A stretch of 64,000 nucleotides of DNA from Spartobacteria bacterium LR76. Its GTDB lineage: Bacteria > Verrucomicrobiota > Verrucomicrobiia > Chthoniobacterales > Terrimicrobiaceae. Shown here one piece after another: positions 25,678 through 34,813 of this stretch. The position numbers and the translations under genes were made by a program. Each line of letters starts with the position of its first letter. Position 1 is the first letter of the stretch. The notes under the pieces are model-generated. The model saw only the letters and a program-made list of their open reading frames with translations. It was not told the DNA's origin and did no database searches. The stretch is taken from NCBI GenBank assembly GCA_003054655.1, contig QAYZ01000016.1, positions 496,001 through 560,000 of the forward strand. Direction: 5' to 3'.

Positions 25678-26548
25678 ACGCCCGCGGATGAGCGTTTTCG
25701 TAGGCGCGTTTCAGGCGGTCAGCCGTCACATGGGTGTAAATCTGGGTCGTGGAAAGGCTGGCGTGACCGAGCAAGGACTGAACGCTGCGGAGGTCTGCCC
25801 CATTGTCCAGCATATGGGTGGCAAAAGTGTGCCGCAGTTTGTGCGGGCTCATGGTCTCGGGCAGTCCGGCAGCTCGCAGATGTTTTTTCATCGCCAGCCA
25901 TACCGAGCGGCCCGTGAGTCTGCCCCGGGATTTGTTGATGAAGAGCGGGCCGGCGTGGACATTGGCCTGGCTGCGATAATGAGAGATGGCCTCCAGGGCG
26001 AAGGAACCGACCGGGCAGATGCGTTCCTTGGAGCCTTTGCCGATGACGCGGATGGTCTCGGAGTACGGGTCCAGATCGCGGACGTCGAGGGAGACGAGTT
26101 CGGAAAGGCGGATGCCGGTGGAGTAGAAGAGCTCGAAGATCGCCTTGTCCCGGGCGAGCATCCATGCGGGGGCCTGCTTGGTTTTTTCCTCCTCGGCCGG
26201 TTTTTGCAGAAGGGATTCGACCTGGGAACTGGTGAAAAACTGCGGGAGGCTCTTCTCGATCTTGGGCAGGCTGATCTCGCTGAGCGGATCAGTGGTGACC
26301 AGGCTGCGAAGGCGCAGGAATTGGTATAGGCTGCGCAGGGCGGAGAATTGAGCGCGCACGGAGGCCCGGGCTTTGCCAGCTTTCATCAGGAAGAGCATGT
26401 ACTCGCGGAAATCCTGCGCCCTGGCGGCCTTCCAAGAGAGGTTGGGGCGAAACTTTTGAAAGCCCTGCATCGCCTGACGATATGCGGTCAGGGTATGAGG
26501 AGACGCATTCCTTTCCGCCTCCAGATACTTGAAAAACTGCTCGGCCAA
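25676..26548 (-). CDS. Tyrosine recombinase XerC/XerD
   Basis: A 290-residue site-specific recombinase of Xer type. The N-terminal SAM-like domain (FFKYLEAERNASPHTLTAY) is followed by the catalytic domain with Arg147 (GIRLSEL), Lys at GKGSKER (171-174), His236/Arg239 (HKLRH), His262 (GHAS) and the nucleophile Tyr271 (TTQIYTH). It probably resolves chromosome dimers at dif. The start shown is a TTG; the frame is open upstream without ATG, to a CTG at 26599 that overlaps the stop of the DUF4912 gene, so the true start could be about 17 residues longer. XerC versus XerD cannot be settled here. Confidence 0.88.
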   Translation of the reverse strand: MAEQFFKYLEAERNASPHTLTAYRQAMQGFQKFRPNLSWKAARAQDFREYMLFLMKAGKARASVRAQFSALRSLYQFLRLRSLVTTDPLSEISLPKIEKSLPQFFTSSQVESLLQKPAEEEKTKQAPAWMLARDKAIFELFYSTGIRLSELVSLDVRDLDPYSETIRVIGKGSKERICPVGSFALEAISHYRSQANVHAGPLFINKSRGRLTGRSVWLAMKKHLRAAGLPETMSPHKLRHTFATHMLDNGADLRSVQSLLGHASLSTTQIYTHVTADRLKRAYENAHPRA

Positions 26549-26595
26549 GGGATCGGCAGCGATCTTGCGGCGAGCAGGGGCTTTTTCCGTTTTCC

Positions 26596-28194
26596 TCAGG
26601 ATACAGGGCCGATTGGCGAGGGGAGAGGAGGCTGAGCCGTGTCTGTGACCTCGCCGTATTTCTTGGTGTCCCGTTCGAAGCGCAGGATCGCCGAGCGGGT
26701 TTCCACGCCATCAGGCGATGTCGCGATGATCGGGATCTCGTATGCGCCATCGGGGAAGATGAAGTGATAGCGGAAGGTGCCGTCGGGATTTAGCGAGATG
26801 CGCTTTCCGTCAATCGTCACCGTGGCGCGGGGATCGGTACCCCCGTAGAAGATCACCTCCGCATTCACGTGCATGAAAAACTGGCGATTGCCGAACCCGG
26901 GCGAACTCAGTGTCTCCGAGGCTCCGCCCCAACTCGACGTCGCGGCCGCGGTCCAACTCGACAAAGCAGCCTGATTCCAACTGGACAACGCCCCGGCGGC
27001 CCAGCTCGATTGCGCGGCGTGCGACCAACTGGCCTGGGCGGCCTGCAGCCAACTGGACTGTGCTGCCTGGGACCAACTCGTCTGGCCAGCCTGCAGCCAG
27101 CTCGTTTGGGCAGCCTGAAACCAACTGGATTGCAAGGCGTGCAGCCAGCTCGTTACGGCGGCTGCACCCCAGCTCGAAACTGCCGCCTGGGACCAACTGC
27201 CGAGCGATTCCACCGCCCAACTGGTGGTGGCAACGAGATTCCAACTGGATTGTGATGTCCAGCTCGCGCCCGCTCCGGCAGCGGAGATCCAACTGGTCAA
27301 TGCTCCGGAGGCCCAACTGGAGAGGGCTCCGATATTCCAACTCGATCCGACCTCCCCAGAGGAGAGTGCGCTGGACAGCCCGAGGCCGCTCAGTCCAGCG
27401 GAATGCAAAAGTTCGCTGCTAAACCATTCGCTGGCTCCAGCGCTGCTAAGACGCTCCTCAAGATACGTGCGAATACGGGCGTCGATCTCGGCGGATGAAA
27501 GGCCTCCGCTGGTCAGTTCCTCCAGCAGGGGAGCTCCGATGAGCGACTCGAGCAAGGCACGCTGGACGCTGACGAGCTCGGCAAAGCTTGACGGCGTGAC
27601 ATGCGATGCGAGGTGGCCTTCGCGCTGGAGACGGGAAATTGCTTCGATAAGCGATTCGCCGGAGCGAATTGCGGTTTCGATGCTATCCGTCAATTTTTGG
27701 AAACTCAGGTGAAGCGGAATGCTGGCGTAATCGAAAGTCTCCGACTCCGAAACCTTGTCCGAAGGCGTCTGTACTGTGACGGAACGGGAAATCGTGTGCC
27801 AGGTTTGGCCCCGATAGTACCCGATCTCGACCGTATAGCTCGCTCCAGCTTCCTTGACGGGAATATACCAGTTGCGGGTTTCAAAAGGGACGTCGATCTC
27901 GGATTCGAGTTCCGATTCCCCACGATAGACACGGAGCTGGGCCTGTCCTCCGGGGTGCCTTGAGATATCAATGTCCCAATAGGTAAAAAGCCATTTGGGT
28001 TCCTGGGCGACCAGAAAGATCGTGTCGGAACCATACGAGTGAGGCAGATCCCCGAGTTGATCGAGGGTATCGGTTTCGCGCTCCGCCATAGGTTGAGGCA
28101 CCGGGGATGATCCTACGGGACTCTCGATGATCGGAGTTTCGCGCAACTGAAACCCTTTCACCTCGTCAGCCCCACCATTTTCATTCTTGCTCAT
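26596..28194 (-). CDS. DUF4912 protein with tryptophan octad repeats
   Basis: A 532-residue protein without signal peptide. Residues about 40-145 form a DUF4912 domain (FLVAQEPKWLFTYWDID, then LRVYRG, NWYIPV, YTVEIGYY). A helical linker (160-280) leads to a low-complexity stretch at 284-425 with 18 Trp residues in an 8-residue register. The C-terminal 100 residues look like a second DUF4912-type/Ig-like domain (FFMHVNAEVIFYGGTDP, ATVTIDGKRISLNPDGTF). It lies directly before the Xer recombinase and divergent from htrA. Function unknown; proteins of this family have been linked only loosely with carbohydrate-enzyme neighbours. Confidence 0.85.
   Translation of the reverse strand: MSKNENGGADEVKGFQLRETPIIESPVGSSPVPQPMAERETDTLDQLGDLPHSYGSDTIFLVAQEPKWLFTYWDIDISRHPGGQAQLRVYRGESELESEIDVPFETRNWYIPVKEAGASYTVEIGYYRGQTWHTISRSVTVQTPSDKVSESETFDYASIPLHLSFQKLTDSIETAIRSGESLIEAISRLQREGHLASHVTPSSFAELVSVQRALLESLIGAPLLEELTSGGLSSAEIDARIRTYLEERLSSAGASEWFSSELLHSAGLSGLGLSSALSSGEVGSSWNIGALSSWASGALTSWISAAGAGASWTSQSSWNLVATTSWAVESLGSWSQAAVSSWGAAAVTSWLHALQSSWFQAAQTSWLQAGQTSWSQAAQSSWLQAAQASWSHAAQSSWAAGALSSWNQAALSSWTAAATSSWGGASETLSSPGFGNRQFFMHVNAEVIFYGGTDPRATVTIDGKRISLNPDGTFRYHFIFPDGAYEIPIIATSPDGVETRSAILRFERDTKKYGEVTDTAQPPLPSPIGPVS
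26920..27345 (-). repeat. 24-bp periodic coding repeat (Ser-Trp octads)
   Basis: The stretch encodes residues 284-425 of the DUF4912 protein as about 18 copies of an 8-residue unit, consensus [ST]-S-W-x-x-A-A-x. Trp falls at 286, 294, 302, 312, 318 and then every eighth residue to 422. The one out-of-step Trp (312) is compensated by the next (318), so the register never shifts. At DNA level this is a degenerate 24-bp period (repeated CCAACTGG/CCAGCTCG-type words). The copies differ enough that recent slippage is unlikely. Confidence 0.9.
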
Positions 28195-28303
28195 AGGCGG
28201 TTAAGGCGTTCTCCGGAGGCCAGTTGAAACACAGCTTGGCAGGGCGTGGCAACAATAAACGCGCACCCCTTGAAAATCGACCGTCCTGTCGTAATCTCAC
28301 GAC

Positions 28304-29773
28304 ATGAGATGTTTGACTCTGGCATTTCTGGTTTTGGCAATGAATACGCTGCCGGCCCAGACTTCGGCGGTATCCGATTCGCTGGCAAAGTCTCTGAACG
28401 GTGCTTTTTCCAGCGTTTATGAGAAAGTCGCTCCCTCGGTCGTCATTATCGAGGTGGGCAAAGCTCCCGGCAGGCAGCTAAGCGGACTGCCGGAGGGGCT
28501 GCAATTTTTCTGGCAGGGGCCTGCTCCGAAGAGTCTCGAGTCCGAGCAGGGATCAGGGATTATCATCAGTTCGCAGGGCCATGTCTTGACGAACTTTCAT
28601 GTGGTCGATGAAGCGGTTGCAGGCCAGATCAAGGTAAGCCTGAAGGATGGGCGAAAGCTGGATGCCGAGATTGTCGGGATCGATCCAAGTACGGATCTGG
28701 CTGTGCTCAAGATTGAAGGGCAGGATCTGCCAGCGGCGGACCTGGGCGACAGCGATACAGTGAAAGTGGGCCAGTTTGCCTTTGCCCTCGGCGCACCGTT
28801 TGATCTGCCTTACACATTTACCGTGGGCATCGTCAGCGCCAAGGGGCGGGGGGACCTGGAGGCGGGTAGCGGGAGTGTCGCCGAGTACATCCAGACGGAT
28901 GCCTCGATAAATCCTGGGAACAGCGGCGGACCGCTCTGTGATATCGATGGAAAGGTGATCGGTATCAACACCATGATCGCGGGCATGAATCGCGGTCTTG
29001 GCTTTGCCCTGCCGATCAACACGGCCAAAGACGTCGCCACGCAGTTGATCACAACGGGAAGAGTGGCTCGGTCCTGGCTGGGGATCGTGATTACCGGAGT
29101 GGACGAGGATGATCGTGCGAAGGCGTATTTTCCGAATCTGAGCGGGGTATTGGTCGATGAAATCGGGCCGAATACGCCAGCCTATGGCAGCGATCTGCGG
29201 GCGGGGGATGTCATTACCAAAGTCGACGGCGTACCCGTGACGAAAGCCCGGGAATTGAGGCGTGAGATTTTGAACAAGAAAGTGGGCCAGGAGGTGAAGC
29301 TCGATCTGGTCCGAGGCGGACAGGAAATGGTCGTTGCGGTGAAAACCGGGGAGCAGCCGTCCCGGATGATCCAGGCCTCAAACAGGGTTTCGCCCCAGAT
29401 TACCGTGTTGCCGGACCCCGCGCTTCCTGGCATCCCGCCGGGCGTTCTTGCCCCGCAACCCGGCGAGCAGACGCCAGCACCGAGGAAAAAGGAGATCAAG
29501 CCGCAGCCGGAAAATCTGCACGGCATGGTGCTCTCCGATACGGGGGGGAGACTGGGACGTTCCGGCGGAGCCTTGGTAAAAGATGTGGTGGAAGAAAGTT
29601 CTGCTGCAACCGCCGGGCTCCTGCCGGGCGATATTATTACAGAAGCGGCGGGTAAACCGGTGCATAGCGCTGGGGAACTTTCCTCCATCCTGGGCCAGTC
29701 CGACATGTCTCGCGGAGTCATGATGATGGTGGAACGCCGCAATCAACAAACATTCGTAATTCTGAAACCCTGA
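28304..29773 (+). CDS. HtrA/DegP-type serine protease with two PDZ domains
   Basis: A 489-residue exported protease. A signal peptide (about 1-22) is followed by the trypsin-like domain with triad His99 (TNFHVVDE), Asp131 (DPSTDLAVL) and Ser207 (NPGNSGGPL). The first PDZ domain (about 270-350: GVLVDEIGPNTPAYGSDLRAG) and a second near 405-489 (ALVKDVVEESSAATAGLLPG) are separated by a Pro-rich linker of about 50 residues. The protein likely does periplasmic quality control. It is divergent from the DUF4912 gene. No obvious ribosome-binding site precedes the ATG. Confidence 0.93.
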   Translation: MRCLTLAFLVLAMNTLPAQTSAVSDSLAKSLNGAFSSVYEKVAPSVVIIEVGKAPGRQLSGLPEGLQFFWQGPAPKSLESEQGSGIIISSQGHVLTNFHVVDEAVAGQIKVSLKDGRKLDAEIVGIDPSTDLAVLKIEGQDLPAADLGDSDTVKVGQFAFALGAPFDLPYTFTVGIVSAKGRGDLEAGSGSVAEYIQTDASINPGNSGGPLCDIDGKVIGINTMIAGMNRGLGFALPINTAKDVATQLITTGRVARSWLGIVITGVDEDDRAKAYFPNLSGVLVDEIGPNTPAYGSDLRAGDVITKVDGVPVTKARELRREILNKKVGQEVKLDLVRGGQEMVVAVKTGEQPSRMIQASNRVSPQITVLPDPALPGIPPGVLAPQPGEQTPAPRKKEIKPQPENLHGMVLSDTGGRLGRSGGALVKDVVEESSAATAGLLPGDIITEAAGKPVHSAGELSSILGQSDMSRGVMMMVERRNQQTFVILKP

Positions 29774-29801
29774 TGTCGCCCTTCAGTTTCATTCCTGTAT
29801 C

Positions 29802-30428
29802 ATGCAACGCCTGTTAGCCCAGATTGGTCGGACGCAACGTCTCAACGCGATCAATGTGTTGAAACGGAGTGCGGGGTTGACCGTCCGGGAGCTCTCGGGG
29901 GAACTGGGGATGAGCTATATGGGCGCCAAGCAGATCTGCCTGGATCTGGAAAAGGACGGTTTCCTTCAGACATTTCGCCGTAACCATGGGGTGGGACGGC
30001 CGGAAATCCTGTACAGCCTCACGGAAAAAGCGCAGGCCCTCTTTCCCCAGGCGGACAATACCGTCGTGCTTTCCCTGCTGGATCAGGCGCGCAAGCTCTT
30101 CGGCGCGGGTGCTCCGGAGAAGCTCCTCTTCCTGTACTACCAAAAGCTCACCGAGGGCTATCTTTCAAAGCTGGGAGAGGTCGGTGATCGGACCGAGCGG
30201 GCGCAGAAGTTTGCCCGGATCAGGGATAAGGAGGGCTATATCGCCAACGTGTTTGAGGAGCCGCTTCGCATCGTGGAAAGACATCATCCCATGCAGGGAG
30301 TCCTCGATACGTATCCCGAGATCGCGGCGATGGAGAAGGACATGTTTCAGAAGGTTCTCCGCCTGTCTGTCACTCGCGAGCAGTCAGGCTCCAGTCCCGC
30401 CCTGGAGACAGTATACGTCCTGAGTTGA
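29802..30428 (+). CDS. Winged-helix transcriptional regulator (SufR/ArsR-like)
   Basis: A 208-residue protein. Its N-terminal winged helix (RLNAINVLKRSAGLTVRELS, then GMSYMGAKQICLDLEKDGFL) and wing (GVGRPEILYSLTEKAQALFP) match the DeoR/SufR-like group annotated as helix-turn-helix regulators of iron-sulfur genes. The C-terminal domain lacks the Cys cluster that binds Fe-S in SufR; the only Cys is in the helix-turn-helix. It is therefore unlikely to sense Fe-S in the same way. It follows htrA by 28 bp and precedes an FMN reductase by 19 bp. Confidence 0.8.
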   Translation: MQRLLAQIGRTQRLNAINVLKRSAGLTVRELSGELGMSYMGAKQICLDLEKDGFLQTFRRNHGVGRPEILYSLTEKAQALFPQADNTVVLSLLDQARKLFGAGAPEKLLFLYYQKLTEGYLSKLGEVGDRTERAQKFARIRDKEGYIANVFEEPLRIVERHHPMQGVLDTYPEIAAMEKDMFQKVLRLSVTREQSGSSPALETVYVLS

Positions 30429-30447
30429 TCCTCGGCGGATTTGGTGC

Positions 30448-31011
30448 ATGGTTTCGGCCATGTCCAAAATCGCGATCATCTCAGGCACGAATCGACCGGG
30501 CAGCAATACCTTCAAGATCGTCACTCACCTCGACGCGATTTATCGCAGCTTGGGCGAGCCGACAGTGATCGTGGATCTGGCGGCGCTGCCTCCTGAAGTG
30601 TTTCTTCCGGCGAGCTATGCGAATAAACCGTCCGGGTTCACGCCGTTCAGCGAGGCGATTCTTTCCAGCTCCGGCGTTCACATCGTCACGCCGGAATACA
30701 ACGGCGGCTTCCCAGGGGTGTTGAAATACTTCATCGACATGCTGCCTTTTCCGGAAAGTTTCGAAAAACGCCCCGTATGCTTCACCGGCATCGCCGCAGG
30801 CATGTGGGGAGCGCTTCGTCCCGTGGAGCAACTGCAGGCGATCTTTGGCTACCGCAATGCGTACCTTTACCCGGAGCGGGTTTTTATGCCGTCGATCGGC
30901 TCTCATGTGACGCCGGAAGGTCGTCTGGGCAATGAGGAACTGCTGGGCCGTCTGCGCGCCCAGGCGGAGGGATTTGTGAAATTTGCCCGCGCTTTGACGC
31001 CCAATTCCTGA
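30448..31011 (+). CDS. NADPH-dependent FMN reductase-like flavoprotein
   Basis: A 187-residue flavodoxin-like protein. The phosphate-binding loop is SGTNRPGSN near the N-terminus, and [16 protein letters not shown] is the family signature of NADPH-dependent FMN/azo/quinone reductases. The ATG at 30448 has GGCGGA eight bases upstream; an internal ATG at 30460 ([10 protein letters not shown]) is the alternative and matches the usual N-terminus of the family. The gene may be co-transcribed with the preceding regulator. Confidence 0.88.
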   Translation: MVSAMSKIAIISGTNRPGSNTFKIVTHLDAIYRSLGEPTVIVDLAALPPEVFLPASYANKPSGFTPFSEAILSSSGVHIVTPEYNGGFPGVLKYFIDMLPFPESFEKRPVCFTGIAAGMWGALRPVEQLQAIFGYRNAYLYPERVFMPSIGSHVTPEGRLGNEELLGRLRAQAEGFVKFARALTPNS

Positions 31012-31063
31012 GCGGATAGTCCTTGCCAACCCACCAGCCAGAGGTTTTTCTCGGTTTTCCTTT

Positions 31064-33046
31064 ATGAGTTTGAATATCCCCGCCCTTGAAATCGCCGCAC
31101 GTGACGCCAGAGGTCTTGCCATGGATGCCGTGGCGGCCTGTAAATCCGGTCACCTCGGCCTTCCTCTCGGGGCTGCTGAAATCGGTGCCGTTCTCTATGG
31201 CCACGCCCTGAGCATCAATCCTGATGAGCCGCGCTGGCTCAATCGCGACCGCTTTATTCTCTCCGCGGGCCACGGCAGCATGTTCCTTTATTCCTGGCTG
31301 CACCTCGCCGGATTCGGCGTGTCGCTCGAGGATGTGAAGAGCTTCCGCAAGCTGCACAGCATCACGCCCGGCCATCCTGAGTTTCACGAGACCCCCGGTG
31401 TCGAGTCGACCACGGGACCGCTCGGGCAGGGAGTATCGAACGGCCTCGGCTATGCCATCTCGGCCAAGATGTGCGAGGCGCATTTCAATACCGGTGCGCA
31501 CAAGATTTTCGATCACCATGTCGTCGTTCTCGCGGGTGACGGATGCTTGCAGGAAGGTGTTGCCCAGGAGGCTTCGGCCCTCGCCGCCCACCTCGGCCTG
31601 GATAACCTGATCCTTTTCTATGATTCCAACAATGTGACGCTGGACGCTCTCGCTCCGGTGTCGCAGAGCGAGGATGTCGCCGCGAAATATCGCGCCTACG
31701 GCTGGGATGTTTACGAAATCGACGGGCATAATCTCCAGGAGATCCTCGAGACCTTCGAGAAGGCCAAGGCTGCCACCAGCGGCAAGCCGCAGTTCATCGT
31801 CGCCAAGACGCTCATCGGCAAGGGCATCCCTGAGGTTTCCGGAACGAACAAGGCGCACGGCGAGGCTGGTGTGAAGTTCATTGCCGAAGCTCGCAAGGGC
31901 CTCGGTTTGCCGGAAGGCAGCTTCTTCGTCGCCGAGGAGACCCGCGCCTATTTCGCGCAGCTCAAGGAAGCTCGCAAGGCGGCCTACAACGAGTGGGTGA
32001 AGACCTACGAAGCCTGGCGCGAAGGCAACAAGGATCTCGCCGCGCAGCTCGACGCCGCGCTGGAAGGCAAGACGCCCGACCTCCTCTCGGTCATTCCCGA
32101 GTTCGATCCGGCCTCCAGCATCGCCACGCGGAAGGCGGGCAGCGACGTGCTCCAGCCGATCGCCCAGGCCATGCCGCTCGTCATTTCCGGCAGCGCCGAC
32201 CTTCATGGCTCGACCTTGAACTACATCAAGGACGGCGGCGACTTCAGCCGCCAGAATCGCGAAGGTCGTAATCTGCATTTCGGCATCCGCGAGCACGCCA
32301 TGTGTGGGTTGCTCAATGGTATCGCCTACGATGGCATCTTCCGCCCGAGCGGTGCGACGTTCCTCGTTTTCAGCGACTATGGTCGTCCGTCGATCCGTGT
32401 TGCTGCTCTTTCGAAGCTCCCGGTTGTCTACATCTTCACGCATGACTCCGTGGGTGTGGGTGAGGACGGGCCGACTCACGAGCCGGTGGAAACGGTGGCC
32501 GCCCTGCGCGCCATTCCGGGCCTCGACGTCATCCGCCCGGCTGATCCGGAGGAGACTGCCGGGGCCTTTGCCGCGGCGTTTGAGAACCTCCATGGCCCGA
32601 CCATGCTGATCCTCTCGCGCCAGAACCTGCCGACGCTCAATGAGATCCCGGTGAAAACCCGCCGGGAAGGCGTGCTTAAGGGCGGATACATCGCCCGCAA
32701 GGAGACGGCTGAACTCGAGTACATCCTTCTTTCCTCGGGCAGCGAACTTCAGCACGCCCTCAAGGCGGCCGACGAACTCGGCGCCGGCACGCGCGTGGTG
32801 TCTCTCCCGTCGTTCTCCCGCTTCGATGCGCAGAGCGACGAATACAAGGAGAGCGTGCTCCCGAAGGCCGTGCGCAAGCGCGTCTCGATCGAGGCTGGTA
32901 TTTCCCAGCCTTGGTTCAAGTACGTCGGCCTGGACGGCAAGACTGTCGCCATCGATCGGTTCGGCCTGAGCGCTCCGGGCGCAACGGTCATGGAGTTGCT
33001 CGGCATGACGGCGGCGAAGGTCGTCGAGGCAGCCAAGTCGCTCTAA
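31064..33046 (+). CDS. tkt: Transketolase
   Basis: A 660-residue thiamine-diphosphate enzyme of the pentose phosphate pathway, moving two-carbon units between sugar phosphates. Visible hallmarks are [46 protein letters not shown], the diphosphate motif AGDGCLQEG...N (residues near 157-190), and in the second half [16 protein letters not shown]. Length is normal. It has a 52-bp upstream gap and is followed 50 bp later by the APS reductase, so it may be independent or form a loose pair. Confidence 0.96.
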   Translation: MSLNIPALEIAARDARGLAMDAVAACKSGHLGLPLGAAEIGAVLYGHALSINPDEPRWLNRDRFILSAGHGSMFLYSWLHLAGFGVSLEDVKSFRKLHSITPGHPEFHETPGVESTTGPLGQGVSNGLGYAISAKMCEAHFNTGAHKIFDHHVVVLAGDGCLQEGVAQEASALAAHLGLDNLILFYDSNNVTLDALAPVSQSEDVAAKYRAYGWDVYEIDGHNLQEILETFEKAKAATSGKPQFIVAKTLIGKGIPEVSGTNKAHGEAGVKFIAEARKGLGLPEGSFFVAEETRAYFAQLKEARKAAYNEWVKTYEAWREGNKDLAAQLDAALEGKTPDLLSVIPEFDPASSIATRKAGSDVLQPIAQAMPLVISGSADLHGSTLNYIKDGGDFSRQNREGRNLHFGIREHAMCGLLNGIAYDGIFRPSGATFLVFSDYGRPSIRVAALSKLPVVYIFTHDSVGVGEDGPTHEPVETVAALRAIPGLDVIRPADPEETAGAFAAAFENLHGPTMLILSRQNLPTLNEIPVKTRREGVLKGGYIARKETAELEYILLSSGSELQHALKAADELGAGTRVVSLPSFSRFDAQSDEYKESVLPKAVRKRVSIEAGISQPWFKYVGLDGKTVAIDRFGLSAPGATVMELLGMTAAKVVEAAKSL

Positions 33047-33096
33047 ATAGGGTTCTGAGTTGCTAATCGACTAGTTTGGTCGATATTAGTGGCGAT

Positions 33097-33828
33097 ATGT
33101 CCGTAGACAGTTTCGATCTGGAAGAACTCCGCAGGCAATCTGCGGAGTTCGAGAATGCCACTTTGCCCGAGATTCTCGGCTGGTGCTGGGAGCGCTTTGG
33201 CGAGAAGGCGGCGATCGGAACGAGTTTTCAGGGAGCAGGCTTGGTGGCGATGGATGTGGCCTATTCTCATGGCTATCGGTTCCCGGTTTTCACCATCGAT
33301 ACGGGACTGCTTTTTCCGGAAACGCTGGAACTCAAGGCGAAGATCGAGTCCCGGCTGGGGATCACCATCGAACCTCTCCTCCCTGAGCAGACTCTGGAGC
33401 AGCAGGCGGCGGAACTCGGGCCGGAACTCTGGACGAGCAAGCCCGACCTGTGCTGCACGCTCCGCAAGGTCGTCCCTTTGCAGGCAAAGCTTTCCACTTT
33501 GGACGTGTGGATCACCGGTTTGCGGCGTCAGCAGTCGGACGTCCGTCAAAAGACCCAGATCATCGAGGTTTACAATTTTGACGTCCTTCGCGACCGGCAC
33601 ATCGTCAAGCTGAACCCGATGGCAAACTGGAGCCGTGAAGCTGTCCAGGCCTACTTGCGAGAGCATGAAATTCCCACCAATGCTCTGACTGCGAGAGGAT
33701 ATCGCTCGATCGGCTGCGTGCCCTGTACCCGGCCGATCTCGGAGGGACAGAATGAACGTGCAGGCCGCTGGACCGGATTCGACAAGACCGAATGCGGCAT
33801 CCACACCTTCCTGGGCGAGTCGATCTAG
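33097..33828 (+). CDS. cysH: Assimilatory APS reductase (Fe-S type CysH)
   Basis: A 243-residue PP-loop reductase that uses thioredoxin to reduce adenylyl-sulfate to sulfite. The PP-loop-type region reads AAIGTSFQGAG. Two cysteine pairs, LCCTLRK and CVPC, mark the 4Fe-4S form that uses APS rather than PAPS. The C-terminal catalytic Cys is in TECGIH. The ATG at 33097 (MSVDSFDLEE) is chosen over an in-frame TTG at 33076. No other sulfur-assimilation genes are visible here, so the sulfate-activation genes must be elsewhere. Confidence 0.92.
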   Translation: MSVDSFDLEELRRQSAEFENATLPEILGWCWERFGEKAAIGTSFQGAGLVAMDVAYSHGYRFPVFTIDTGLLFPETLELKAKIESRLGITIEPLLPEQTLEQQAAELGPELWTSKPDLCCTLRKVVPLQAKLSTLDVWITGLRRQQSDVRQKTQIIEVYNFDVLRDRHIVKLNPMANWSREAVQAYLREHEIPTNALTARGYRSIGCVPCTRPISEGQNERAGRWTGFDKTECGIHTFLGESI

Positions 33829-33838
33829 GGAAGGATTC

Positions 33839-34687
33839 CTAGGCGGTCAGGGTCAGGAGGGCAATCTCCGGGGGACAATTCAGGCGAATCGGAGGGAATA
33901 TCGTTCCGACACCCCGGGTGACAAAGCATTGAGTCTTCGGTGCCTGCACCAGGCCGCTGGCGTATTTTTGCCCATAGCGGGAGGGAATGATCGGGCTGCC
34001 GATAAAGGGAAGCCGGATCTGTCCGCCATGCGTGTGGCCGCAGAGCATCAGGCCGACTCGTTCATCCTCCAGCGTCTCCGCGACATCCGGGCAGTGAGAC
34101 AGGAGGACGACGGCCTCGTCTGGCCGCACTCCCTTTAATGCCATCTCCGGGGCTGGAGTCCCCCGGCAAAGATCATCGACTCCGCCAAGCCAGAAACTGT
34201 CCGCTCCCCGGGTGATTCTCTGCCCGCGGTTTACGAGGCACGGCAGGCCATTTCTGGCCAGTTCGGAGAGAGTCAGGTCGCTACCTGCGTAGTAGTCGTG
34301 ATTACCGAGAACGGAAAAGACGCCGAGCGGGGCGGACAAGCGAGCGAGTTCGGTGACGGTCGAAGCGATATACTTGCCCTCTCGATGCACGTAGTCTCCG
34401 CCGAGCGCGATCAGATCTGCTCCGAGGGAGTTAATCCGGTTTACCACCTTGCGGAGATAATGGGCGGAGAGGAAGGGGCCGACGTGGATATCGGCCAGAA
34501 AGGCGATTTTCAGCCCGGAAAGGGACTCAGGAAGGCGAGGCAGAGCCACCTTCAGCCGATTCACGACAAGGTGGCGGGTTTCCCAAACGGGATACCCTGC
34601 AAAGGCAGTCATTGCGGTCACCCCCAAAAGCTGCCCTACGAACTTGCGGCGCGAGACCACCTGCATCAGACCGAGCATCTTATGCAA
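33839..34687 (-). CDS. Calcineurin-like metallophosphoesterase (YkuE-like)
   Basis: A 282-residue phosphoesterase. The metal-binding motifs are in order: FLADIHVGP (D-x-H), GGDYVHREG (G-D), VLGNHDYYAG (G-N-H-D) and LCGHTHGGQI (G-H-T-H-G). The N-terminus carries SRRKFVG followed by a hydrophobic stretch, which resembles a Tat signal or signal anchor. This matches the YkuE/YaeI group, some of which act on membrane lipids; the substrate here is unknown. It converges on cysH with a 10-bp gap. Confidence 0.9.
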   Translation of the reverse strand: MHKMLGLMQVVSRRKFVGQLLGVTAMTAFAGYPVWETRHLVVNRLKVALPRLPESLSGLKIAFLADIHVGPFLSAHYLRKVVNRINSLGADLIALGGDYVHREGKYIASTVTELARLSAPLGVFSVLGNHDYYAGSDLTLSELARNGLPCLVNRGQRITRGADSFWLGGVDDLCRGTPAPEMALKGVRPDEAVVLLSHCPDVAETLEDERVGLMLCGHTHGGQIRLPFIGSPIIPSRYGQKYASGLVQAPKTQCFVTRGVGTIFPPIRLNCPPEIALLTLTA

Positions 34688-34813
34688 GATAACGATGAAG
34701 GCGAGAATTGATTGGAGCCGCCCCGGCCCGAGGAGGTGAGGAAATAAGGGAAAAATGTCGAAACAACTGGAAAAATCCTCGAACCCGGCTTCTATCCTCT
34801 AGTCTTATCTGTG

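Noticed and set aside
26920..27345. Possible CRISPR-like array because of repeated short words
   Set aside because: The 24-bp period is in frame with a long coding sequence, units are degenerate and there are no spacers.
30884..32755. 623-residue minus-strand frame opposite transketolase
   Set aside because: Transketolase is certain on the plus strand; the long antisense frame follows from codon bias.
34755..34802. 15-codon mini-ORF with a GGG-type ribosome-binding site upstream of the YraQ-type permease
   Set aside because: Too short to support without conservation; no attenuator-like structure follows.
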